NCBI GenBank assembly: GCA_023091735.1
Contig: JALKBU010000264.1
Span: 1 to 53,692, forward strand
From: Trichomonas tenax
Lineage: Eukaryota; Parabasalia; Trichomonadida; Trichomonadidae
Direction of reading: 5' to 3'
Length of the DNA: 53,692 nucleotides
The translations under genes were made by a program, and so were the position numbers. This document shows, piece after piece, positions 41,346-50,400 of the stretch (positions are counted from its first letter, which is position 1; the number at the start of each line of letters is the position of its first letter). The notes below the pieces were generated by a model, which ran no database searches, was not told where the DNA came from, and was given only the letters and a program-made list of their open reading frames with translations.

Positions 41346-42791
41346 ATGAAGAGCTTGCATAATGATAATTCTCTTTTAATGGATAAAGAATTTGAGCTTC
41401 CGGAGCCCCTTAAAGTCAAAAAGTTTACTTTCACGATGGATCCAATCCCAGAGGAGTATTTATTCCCAAAATGGGAGGAATTTGTTGTAAATTTGCCAAT
41501 TGAAGGTTATCCAAACAGAATTTTCGTCAAAGATACAATAGTTCCCAACATAGTGAAAGCATACAACGATTTAACGCCTTACACTTACCAATTATCAGAT
41601 CTCATTAATCAAGTTCAATCAATAATCAAAGACGGCAGCATCAAATCGTATATGAAGACATACAAAACAAGATCACACTTCTTAAATATTGAAATTTACA
41701 GAAAGTTTCGAGTTTTACTTCCAAAATTCATCGAAATTCGCACTTCGTTGAACGCAATTCGTTTGTCCATACTCCAGGAGCGACTCAATACACTATACAA
41801 GCTTCAACAGTTATGCAAATACCTGGCAGAGAATCCAAGATGGGTTCACATTAAATCACAATCTGCGACACAGAATTGGCGTGCATTGGAGTTTGATTAC
41901 ATGCCCGAAGTCTTCAGTCGGTACATTGCCTTCAGAAATCAACTCGATGACTTAATTATTATGCTCGAATTCATTCCAAAGCCTTTCGCTGATGAAAACG
42001 CCAACAAAGGTTTGTTCATGAATCTCCTTCGCGCACACATCAATATAAGGGATCCAGTTACAGGATATATTCCTTACATCGAAGAATTCGAAGCAATCGC
42101 AACATTTTTGGACAGCAAAGAATCTCCATTCAACTTACAGTACATCAAATCATTAAATCAGCACCAGATGAACAATACCCTGCAAAGAATGCATCAATCG
42201 CTTGCTGAATGGCTTCAAATTCCTCCGGGAAAGAGATCGATGAATGAAGTTCTTAAGAGTGTCATTGCAAGACTTCTTTTCGATAAATATCGTTTTGACT
42301 TGCGTCCTCTCGGTCTCGCAAGCGAGGCACTGAAGAATCACATCAATGAGCTTTCAGAGTTATCACTTTCGAAGCTTAATGTCACAGAAGAACATTGTTC
42401 ACCTCAGTCATTGAACATGACGCCAAAGGAGTTCTTCGGATCAGCAGATAGCGATCTTGCACAAGTTGTCGACAATCTCACGATGTGTTTATTCTGCACA
42501 AACCCCGCCGACGCAGCATGGAACATTTACAAAGCAAATCTTGCAATTGCTTCGTATTTGGCGAGAATACAGAACTCAGATGTCACGAAATCCCAGAAAT
42601 TCGATGATTTGTTCAAGATCTGGCGCATTGCATTCATTGCCGCTCAGATACCAGAGCCAGATAAACTCCTTGAGTGGCTCTCGATGTATTTGGGATTGGA
42701 AGTAATGCCTCCTGTTCTTGCAGCAGCTTGCAAGATTCCGCAAATGGTTATCACGACATTGCTCACTGAGTCTTTGTCTATCAAACACTAA
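41346..42791 (+). CDS. Unrecognised 481-aa soluble protein
   Basis: I do not recognise this family. The protein appears largely alpha-helical, has no signal peptide or membrane segment, and has well-conserved-looking blocks such as DTIVPNIVKAYNDLTPYTYQL (about 62-82), VVDNLTMCLFCTNPADAAWNIYK (about 377-399) and LFKIWRIAFIAAQIPEPDKLLEWLSMYLGLE (about 421-451). The last block is reminiscent of helical GTPase-regulator modules such as VPS9, but I cannot support that assignment. The codon composition, length and an initiator directly before the ATG indicate a real gene. It runs in the same direction as CK2 beta (233-base gap) and converges on the SDF2-like gene. Confidence 0.7.
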   Translation: MKSLHNDNSLLMDKEFELPEPLKVKKFTFTMDPIPEEYLFPKWEEFVVNLPIEGYPNRIFVKDTIVPNIVKAYNDLTPYTYQLSDLINQVQSIIKDGSIKSYMKTYKTRSHFLNIEIYRKFRVLLPKFIEIRTSLNAIRLSILQERLNTLYKLQQLCKYLAENPRWVHIKSQSATQNWRALEFDYMPEVFSRYIAFRNQLDDLIIMLEFIPKPFADENANKGLFMNLLRAHINIRDPVTGYIPYIEEFEAIATFLDSKESPFNLQYIKSLNQHQMNNTLQRMHQSLAEWLQIPPGKRSMNEVLKSVIARLLFDKYRFDLRPLGLASEALKNHINELSELSLSKLNVTEEHCSPQSLNMTPKEFFGSADSDLAQVVDNLTMCLFCTNPADAAWNIYKANLAIASYLARIQNSDVTKSQKFDDLFKIWRIAFIAAQIPEPDKLLEWLSMYLGLEVMPPVLAAACKIPQMVITTLLTESLSIKH

Positions 42792-42870
42792 TTGTATGTG
42801 CGATTATTTTGTTATTTTATTTGATGTAGTAAAACACTTTTTTAGTTTAAATGAAATAATATTATTTTAT

Positions 42871-43464
42871 TTAGTTCACAAACATACCATGTCGAACAAA
42901 CCACACAGAATCATCGCTATCGCTTCCACAATAAACTTCGTTTTGTCCAGCAACTTCATCTGGAAGTGTTAATTTGCTATTTGTATTAAGGAATTCGTTC
43001 ATTTTAATGTTGCGAAGTTTGAACGATTGTCTGAATTTGATTATATCGCCGCTGCAAACGATTTCCCAAACATTTCCTATATCGTCAGGAAGCGGATAAA
43101 CGCTGACTTCGTGGCCAGATTGCAGTGGTGATGAGAAATTGTGTGAGTGGAGGTATCCGCTCGTCACTGTGTGCTGTAAAATGATTTGGTCGCCGCATCT
43201 AACATAATCTCCTTGATTTACATTTGATCTATTATGAGGTAAAATGTTGAAATAGTTCTCTGCGAGTGCCTGCTTGCTGTAATTTACTGCTCTTGCGATT
43301 TGTTGTCTGCTTCCTGTGACATAATGTCCTTCAAACGAGGAAAGGAGCATTTTGGAGTCAGAATTCTCTAACCTGGCGATGGAATAGTAGACGAACGGCA
43401 ATTCTGATATCTGTTTCAGAACTTCTTCTGATGTAGATGAAACAGACTGAAGAAAAAGAAACAT
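42871..43464 (-). CDS. MIR-domain protein, SDF2-like
   Basis: The 197-aa protein contains MIR repeats like those of stromal-cell-derived factor 2 and protein O-mannosyltransferases: QGDYVRCGDQIILQHTVTSGYLHSHNFSSPLQSGHEVSVYP, then NVWEIVCSGDIIKFRQSFKLRN, and a last motif with DEVAGQNEVYCGSDSDDSVWFVRHG. SDF2 proteins act in the ER with chaperones. The N terminus (MFLFLQSVSS) could be a very short signal peptide. An extra region of about 60 residues (residues 15-75) precedes the first MIR motif and is not typical of SDF2. No ER-retention signal is visible at the C terminus (GMFVN). The start is the only ATG near the 5' end. Confidence 0.75.
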   Translation of the reverse strand: MFLFLQSVSSTSEEVLKQISELPFVYYSIARLENSDSKMLLSSFEGHYVTGSRQQIARAVNYSKQALAENYFNILPHNRSNVNQGDYVRCGDQIILQHTVTSGYLHSHNFSSPLQSGHEVSVYPLPDDIGNVWEIVCSGDIIKFRQSFKLRNIKMNEFLNTNSKLTLPDEVAGQNEVYCGSDSDDSVWFVRHGMFVN

Positions 43465-43748
43465 TTTGTCAATTTTCGATTTTTTGACATAGTAAAAAGT
43501 TTATTTGTCAATTTAATTTTTGAAAAATCATTGAATCTCCTTTATCTAAATGCTTTAATGCCAATATAGACAATTAGATATTCCATATTCAGTTTAGTAT
43601 TTATATTTTTTAGTTCTTGAAGTTGCTGTCATTGATCATGATGACAATGAATTAGAAAGAAATATGTTCATAGAAAGTAGCTATTTGGAAAGATAGAAAT
43701 AACTCTAATAGCTTATTACTAAGTAGTCATTATAAACTAAGCTGTTTT

Positions 43749-44472
43749 CTATTTGATTTCAGTTTTCGCCCCAAGTTCAATAAGTTTTGCAAATGATGCT
43801 GATTTGTTTTTCAAAGCAGCAATGTTTAATGCTGTCAATCCATAATTATTTTTTGTTTCTAAATTTGCTCCAAGTTCGGCAAGTTTTGCTAGTGAGTCAT
43901 CATTATTGTTTAAAGCCGCTATCATCAAAGCATTCATTCCCGAATTATCTCTTTCTTCAATATTTGCTCCAAGTTCGATTAGTTTTGAGATAGAATCAAT
44001 AGACCCATTAACAGCGGCAGCCATTAAAGCTGTAGATCCAGATTTATCCTTTTCATCAATATTTACTCCAAGATAAATAAGCTTTATGATGGAATCAATA
44101 CTGTTTCTTGATGCAGCAATCATCAAGATTGTTGATCCATTATTATTCTTGATATTGATGTTTGCTCCAAGATCAATAAGTTTTGGAGTCAACATTATTA
44201 GTCATCGCCGCAACCATCAAAGCTGTTAATCCATGATCATTCTTTTGCTCAATATTCGCACCCAAGTCAACACGTTTTTCGATGGATTCAATGCTATTAT
44301 AAGCGGCAGCATACATTAATGCGGTAAATCCAATTTCATTTTTGTCGCTAACATTTATTCCATGCTCGACAAGTTTTGCAATTGTATTAAAGTTATTAAA
44401 CTTTGCGGCATGCATCAGAAGATTAATATCTTTATAATTCTTTATCTGACTCAATTCTTTCTCCACTTTCAT
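43749..44472 (-). pseudogene. Ankyrin-repeat gene fragment with one frameshift
   Basis: Two minus-strand frames, 44472 to about 44173 and 44195 to 43749, encode a continuous array of about seven ankyrin repeats with the trichomonad-type consensus (GxTALMxAAxxNSIDSIxKLIxLGANIxEKD). Continuity is broken at about 44180-44195, where NNVDS meets KLIDLGAN in another frame, which is best explained by a deletion of bases. The usual N-terminal region of trichomonad ankyrin proteins is missing: the frame opens directly against a pfkB-kinase relic on the other strand. The array also ends abruptly mid-repeat. I read it as a truncated, frameshifted copy. Confidence 0.7.
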
Positions 44473-44484
44473 TTCATTAAAAAA

Positions 44485-44921
44485 TTCATTTATACCAAAG
44501 TTGTCCCTGTTGACTGGTCAGATAAGATGGAAGCATTTAAGTATATTGATGTGCTGAAGGTCAATGAGATCGAGGCGCACGTTCTCACAGGTCTCGATAA
44601 CTGGGAGGAAGCCGCTAAGAAGTTAGGCGAATAGGGCGTCAAAGAGGTCCTTTGACATTAGGCAGCTATGATTTAATGATTTATGCCGGCGGTAAGCTCT
44701 TCAAGATTCCAGCCTACCCACCAAAGTCATTAGTCAACGCAACAGGCTGCGGTGACACATACGTTCTCGGTTATTTGTATCAGAGAAACAAAGGAGCTGA
44801 TTTTGAGACAGCAGGCAAGTTCGTCGCCGCTATGTCCACAATCAAGCTCAAACGTATAGGACCATTCTCGGGCATAGAACAAGACGTTTGGGATGTCATT
44901 CACGAAAATGATAAGCAGTAA
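44485..44921 (+). pseudogene. PfkB-family carbohydrate kinase relic
   Basis: The plus strand carries the C-terminal half of a ribokinase-type sugar kinase. VVPVDWSDKMEAFKYIDVLKVNEIEAHVLTG is followed in another frame by SLVNATGCGDTYVLGYLYQR, the PfkB signature with the catalytic-base aspartate (GCGD). An in-frame TAG at about 44632-44634 replaces what looks like a CAG (GE-stop-GVKEV), and a frame change follows near 44648-44651. The N-terminal half, with the substrate-binding region, is absent: upstream sequence changes to the opposite-strand ankyrin fragment at about 44480. Truncation, stop and frameshift together make it a pseudogene. Confidence 0.75.
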
Positions 44922-45012
44922 GTTTATAACTGAATTCTTTAGACATGTGTCATTAAAATCGTCCTTTGAAGAGCAAAATTAAATGTTTGATTGGGACAGG
45001 TAGCCAAGGTGG

Positions 45013-45236
45013 TAGCAATCCAGTCCACAGTTCTTCCTTTCAGAAGCATTCTGGAGAGTAAATCGCTGATTATTTCGAAAATAGAGTGTGAAAGGAAGAA
45101 CTGTGGACTTGATTGCTAAGATTTGGGCATTTGTACCAATCCAGTCCACAGTTCTTCCTTTCAGAACCATTCTGTAGAGTAAATCGCTGATTATTTCGAA
45201 AATAGAGTGTGAAAGGAAGAACTGTGGACTGGATTG
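45013..45236. repeat. Tandemly duplicated long hairpin
   Basis: Two adjacent copies of the same hairpin. Copy 1: arms 45013-45042 and 45089-45118, 29 of 30 bases paired. Copy 2: arms 45137-45163 and 45210-45236, 27 of 27 paired. The arms share CAGTCCACAGTTCTTCC and the 46-base loops are nearly identical. The outer flanks of the pair are also roughly inverted (GGTGGTAGCAATCC against GATTGCTAGC...GGCCACC). There is no ORF; the reading frames here are mirror images created by the palindromes. It may be a MITE-type element or a small-RNA precursor. Confidence 0.75.
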
Positions 45237-45261
45237 CTAGCATTTTGGCCACCAGTGCCAA

Positions 45262-45894
45262 TGAAGCACTTAATTTTTCTTTTCAAAGTAAATTTAAACA
45301 AATATAGGATATCATTCTTCCAATAATCATTTATAATCACATGCCACGTAAATATTTATTTGTCAAATATTCATGTTTACATGTCAGATACTATCACTTT
45401 TGTATCACTTTTTCGTGACAACTTTCGGTGCGCACCATCATTATAGGAATGTTACTGAGTTAAACTAATGTATTTTACAGTGAAGCTAAAAAATAATGAA
45501 TTTTCAGTCATGTAAAGATGGTTTATTTCCTTGAATTGATTCAAATTTTCAATCTGACATGTAAATTAATTAGATGTCAATTTGCGAATTGCTCTACAAC
45601 GAATGACAATCATCGACTCCTGATATTATATTTTCAAAGCAGGCAATAATGTCAAATAGCAATAGTAAGATATTTAATGATATTAGTTAAATTTTCAATT
45701 TCCTTATAATATCATGTTTACAAGCCAAAATACAAGAGCATCTCATAGTTGTAATGGCTCTTGAAGAAAATTGTGAAAGATAAAAAATCATATTAAAAAA
45801 ATATTAGTAAGTTTTTAAGGTTCATCTAAGAATATGTTTAAGTGTATTAGGATCATATAATCAGCAAGTAATTATCATTGAGTGATATATTGTT
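45262..45894. other. Intergenic region
   Basis: TTTACATGTCA at 45376-45386 and TGACATGTAAA at 45555-45565 flank a promoter-like cluster with two TATCACTTTT blocks (45389-45413), but no gene follows on either strand. Possibly a leftover promoter of a decayed gene. Confidence 0.35.
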
Positions 45895-46164
45895 TTACTG
45901 CTTGTGCTGCTCAGCACGATAGACACCTGTGAGAAGGCCCTTTTCTGTAGCAATACGGTTAAGAGCGTAGTCAGCTTCGCCGAGAGCACGGAGGTAGCCG
46001 GAGAAAACGACTGTCTCGAATTCGCCTGTTGGGATGCCCTCCTCGTTGACCTTAGCGATCTGGAACTGGACAGAGGCGTGGTCGTGTGGTGGAATGAGGC
46101 GGTCTGTGGCCATGCACTTGCGTGGGATGAGCATATCAACAATCTCGCCAGCGTCGTTCTGCAT
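45895..46164 (-). CDS. RPS21: Small-subunit ribosomal protein eS21
   Basis: The 89-aa protein begins MQNDAGEIVD, the near-invariant N terminus of eukaryotic ribosomal protein S21, followed by IPRKC, DHASVQFQIAKV and LNRIATEKG, all matching the family in order and length. It belongs to the 40S subunit. The open frame extends 27 codons further upstream, but that extension contains the initiator, so the ATG at 46162-46164 is the start. Compared with animal eS21, the middle has a slightly different loop and the C terminus (YRAEQHKQ) is a little longer. Confidence 0.93.
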   Translation of the reverse strand: MQNDAGEIVDMLIPRKCMATDRLIPPHDHASVQFQIAKVNEEGIPTGEFETVVFSGYLRALGEADYALNRIATEKGLLTGVYRAEQHKQ

Positions 46165-46194
46165 AGATGAGAAAGTGCCTGACCAAACCAGAAA

Positions 46195-46199
46195 AGTGA
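46195..46199 (-). promoter_or_regulatory. Initiator of the eS21 gene
   Basis: TCACT within CTGTCACTTTTCTGG (gene orientation) matches TCA(+1)YW, with a predicted leader of about 32 bases. Confidence 0.6.
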
Positions 46200-46774
46200 C
46201 AGAGCTTTCGAAATGTGACATGTCTGTTAATAAATTTTCATCCAAGATTTTATGATGTTATTAAAGTATGCTGCAATAATTTCACTTTTCATAATATATC
46301 ATAAGGAAAATTCGAAAGATTTATCAAATCAAAAATCAAAAGCTTTTTGTTGAGGGATTTTGACATGATGCCATAATAGCTATTCAGGTATTGTCATTAT
46401 TGATCTAATTATTTTTAGTTTTAAATTCATTTGTTACTCGATCAAAGATTTCATGCTTCGAATATGCAAACTTTTATAATATAATGTGACAAGGTTATAT
46501 AATTGGCTGTATTTTAGTATATTATCAAATAGTAATTACGTATTACTTATACCAATCTGGAGAAAAAGCTATTGGAATAATGTCAAGCATAACAAAATTA
46601 ATTTTCCATTTTAATTTAAATCATGACACATACGAATCACATAGAGTAATAATTCATGAATAAAATCGGAAATTAGGGAATATTTTAGAAATATTGATTT
46701 GATATCTGCATAAATTCCATGTGAAAACAGCGAATTAAACGATAAAGAAAATAAAGGAAGAGGATCCGAAAAAC
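46200..46774. other. Divergent intergenic region
   Basis: AT-rich spacer between the eS21 and bromodomain genes. I see no other gene or structure. Confidence 0.45.
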
Positions 46775-46782
46775 ATGAAATT

Positions 46783-46787
46783 TCATA
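46783..46787 (+). promoter_or_regulatory. Initiator deciding the bromodomain-gene start
   Basis: TCATA matches TCA(+1)YW and lies between the two candidate ATGs (46775 and 46796). Transcripts starting at 46785 could only use the second. Confidence 0.4.
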
Positions 46788-46795
46788 TTTCGAAG

Positions 46796-47233
46796 ATGAA
46801 CGAATACAATCGATGGTGGTGCCTAAAAGTGTGGAATGAACTCACGAGAATGGCGATTTCTAAGCCTTTTAGGAACCCAGTTGATCCAATTAACGACCAA
46901 GCGCCGGGTTATTTCAAAAAAATCAAACAACCAATGGATTTCTCGAAAATAAAACAGAATTTGATTAACGGAGTTTACGTAACACCAGAACAGTTCGTTT
47001 CAGACGTTCATTTGATTTCATCTAATACAAGATTATATAATGGTAAGGATTCGTATTACGCTGCTTGTGCAGATATCATAGACGAATACGTTGATTCTCA
47101 GTACAAGGAAAAAAGAAATTCATATGATGAAGAATGGGATAAAAATCTAGAAAAAGCAATAAAAGAATTACGCGAACATATATACAAAGCCCCGAAAATA
47201 CACAAGATAGCGAAACCAGAAACAGCATATTAA
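46796..47233 (+). CDS. Short single-bromodomain protein
   Basis: The 145-aa protein is little more than one bromodomain, the acetyl-lysine reader of chromatin factors: PFRNPVDP (ZA-loop start), then YFKKIKQPMDFSKIKQNL (the PMDF motif), a helix-B region, and NTRLYNGKDSYYAACADIIDEYV with the Asn that binds acetyl-lysine. A charged helical tail follows (SYDEEWDKNLEKAIKELREH). No second domain is fused, as is common for trichomonad bromodomain proteins. Another in-frame ATG at 46775 would add seven residues. I prefer 46796 because a TCATA initiator (46783-46787) lies 11 bases before it and after the earlier ATG. Confidence 0.85.
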   Translation: MNEYNRWWCLKVWNELTRMAISKPFRNPVDPINDQAPGYFKKIKQPMDFSKIKQNLINGVYVTPEQFVSDVHLISSNTRLYNGKDSYYAACADIIDEYVDSQYKEKRNSYDEEWDKNLEKAIKELREHIYKAPKIHKIAKPETAY

Positions 47234-47487
47234 CATCTGTTTTTTTGTTAATTATTTTGATCTATTTTTGTTATTAAAAAGGATGTATTTTGTGTGATAG
47301 CCATTCTTCTGATTCCCACGCTACCATATACCTACACTTATTATGAATATATTTTCATAATATATTTTTAACATTATATATCGAATTGATGTCATGAAGT
47401 GATAAATATGTTAAAATTAAAATTAATTAGATTTCGAAATATTATTAAAATAAGAAATTAGAATATACAAAAACAATTTAAAATGTA
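47234..47487. other. Convergent intergenic region
   Basis: AT-rich spacer between the 3' ends of the bromodomain gene and the Lys/Ser/Glu-rich gene; no structure seen. Confidence 0.45.
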
Positions 47488-50400
47488 TCACTTCCTATAT
47501 TGAACAGGAGGGTTCTTACCCCAATCGAGGCGTTGCTTGAGCATCGCAATTCTTCCTCTGCTCTCGAGAGGCATCTCCTTGTTCTCATCATCCGATTTCT
47601 TCCTCTTTGGAGAAACTTTCGTGTGATTGAAGTTAATTTTATCTACATTGATTGGTTTCTCATAATCGCTATCATCAGACTCAGATCTTATCAAGAACTT
47701 CGATTTAGGTCTTTCTGTCTTTATGCTCTTTTTTTCGTGAACTTCTCTTTCTTCGACTTTATCTTCTTCTTTCTCAGAGTTTGTCAAGAAAGACAAGTCA
47801 AGAGACTTATCGCTGAGCTCGCTGTCATCACCAACATCGATGAATTTATTTTTGAACACTATCATCTGTTTTTCTGTGTGCTTCTTGATTTCTCTCTTCT
47901 TTGTATCATTCTCATCGTGTGGCTTCCATTCCTTCTTCAATGGCGTAAGCTGCACGTGCGGCAAAAGGATTATCTTCTTGTTGTGTGAGTTTGATGAAGA
48001 ATCAGATTCATCGACTTTATTGTTCTTCGCTTTTGTATCAGAGTCGTAATCGATGAACCTCGATTTCTTCTTCAGCGCTTCTGTGTTTTCGTGCTTGTCT
48101 GTCACGAAGTTTCCGTGCTTCAAAACTCTGGCTGTTGGAATATATCTGAATCTCTTTGATGGAGACTCTGATTGCTTCGATATATTGCTTGATTTAGGTG
48201 TCTTTGAACTCTCTGGTTTGTTCAAATCTTCGTTCAATTTGTCTGAGTTAAGAGATTCAATATCGTCTGATGTTTCATTGTTGTAACCGGAATCATCATC
48301 ATCTTCATTATCATTGATTTTATTAGCAACTATGCTTTGAGATGTGTTATTTTGTTCAACTTTTTCTGGCTGTTTGATTTCATCATCTGAAGAAAATTCT
48401 TTGTATTTAGAAATACTTGCAGTGCTCTGTTTCGGTTTGATTTGAAGTTGTAGTGGCGGTGATGATGATGAAGAACTGATTTTCTCATCATCATCAGTAT
48501 CTGTGTGGACAACGATGACTTCACGTGTTTCTCCTGCAGCTCCTTTCTGTTCTTCTTCGACATCGGAGTTGATATGGAGAACGAAAGCACCGTTGACATC
48601 TTTGACTTTGACGTCGCTTGCATCGATATTCATGAACTCTTTATATGTTCTCTTTTCTTCTGGAATTTCCTCCTGTTTCTTCTGTGGCGCAGGTTTCACT
48701 TGATTCTGCTTCTGCTGTTCAACTGTTGTCTTTCCACTATCTTCAACATCAGAATTAATGTGAAGAACGAAAGCACCATTGACTTCAGTAACTTTAACAT
48801 CACTGATGTCAATGTTAAGGAAGCCTTTGAAGATTTCACTCTTTGGAGCTCCATTTTGAGCTTGACCTTGAACAACTGCTGCAGCTGTAGCAGTTGTTGT
48901 CGCTGCTGAAGCTTCAGAGTTGATGTCACGTGTTTTGGCAACAACCGGTTGAACAACTTCAGAGATCTTTTCCTTTCCTGGCGATGAGTTTAAGTTGTCG
49001 ACTTTGGATAATTTCCTACTGTGAAAGTGCCTGTGTCTACGACGTTTTCCGTCTGATTTTTCTTCACCATGAGATGAGTGTCTAATGTGATGAGAGTGCT
49101 TTTTTTGTTTCTCTTTCTTTTCTGAATCACTTGATGATGAAGATGAACTTGAATGCTTAACTTTTGCTTCAATTGCAACTTTGACTTCAACTTCTTCCTT
49201 AGCCTTTGGTTCTTCTTCGACCTTTGGTTTTTCTTCCTCTATCATTGGATTTATTTCTTCGACAATCTTCTGCTCAACTTCTTTAACTTTATCTTCATGA
49301 TCAGATGAAGAAGATTCTTCCTTCGGAATGACTTCTTCAATCTTTTCTTCAACGATTTCATCTTTCTTAACTTCTTCTACCTTTTCTTCTATTTCAACAG
49401 GTGCTTCTTCATGCTTTGAAGATGCAGAAGATGAATATGTAAGTTGTTCAATGGACATTTCTGCAATCTTCTTTGTTTCGAAAGGTGGTGATTGTAATAC
49501 ATCGGAACTTGATGAAGAAGAACTTGTGCGTTGTTCGTTCTTTGTTTCTTCATCCTTTTGTTTATCATTCTTTGGTGACAGTTCAACTTTCTTTGTTTCG
49601 ATTGGTTTTTCGTCATCTGATGATGAACTTGAAGATTCCTTTGGTGGCTTTTGATTTACAACTGCTTTAACATTTTCTACCTTCTGATTGATTTTATCTT
49701 CAACTTTGTTATTTGCTTCATCATCTGATGAACTTGATTCGCTTGATGATTCTTTTTTTGGCGAAACTTGTTTCTTTTCAACCTTTTCTGGAACTTTCTC
49801 TTCAGCTTTCTTTAGTGAATTTTGTTTCTTTGATTTAGCTTCTTTTTCTTTCTTCTTTTCTTCTTCCTTCTTTGGTGTTGGTTTTTCTTCTTCCTCTGAT
49901 TCACTTGAGGATTCTTTCTTTGGTGTTTCTTTCTGTTGAATGATTACATCTTTCTTAATTTCTTCTTTCTCGTCATCAGAACTTGAAGAAGATGACTCCT
50001 TCTTCGGAGTAACAACTTCTTGTTTAGTTTGTTTCTTTGTCTTTTCTTTTGCCTTCTTTTCTTCTTTCTTTGGTGTTGTTTCTTTAGCTGCTTTCTCTTC
50101 TTTCTTTGGTGAAACTTTATCTTCCTTCTTTGTTGAAGAACCAGATTTCTTAGAAGATGATGCTTTTTCTTTCTTTGTTGATGATTTGTGAGAATCATCT
50201 TTCTTCGATGATGAAGATTTCTTCTTTGGAGTTGAGAACTCTTCGTCATCGGTGTCTGCTTCTGACTTCGGATATTCCTTTTTTGCCTTCTCGAAGATTT
50301 CCGCATCTTGTTTTATCTTTTCTGGATTCTGCAATGATTTCCTCTTTGCAAGACTTGCTTTGCTCTTTTTAGCTTTCTTCTTCTTCGTTGATTTCTTTGC

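Noticed and set aside
41346..42791. VPS9-domain (Rab exchange factor) assignment
   Set aside because: Only a vague helical resemblance near the C terminus; the diagnostic residues could not be confirmed by eye.
44979..45261. Two similar 63-codon minus-strand frames
   Set aside because: They arise from the duplicated palindromic hairpin and read the same arms forwards and backwards; no coding signal.
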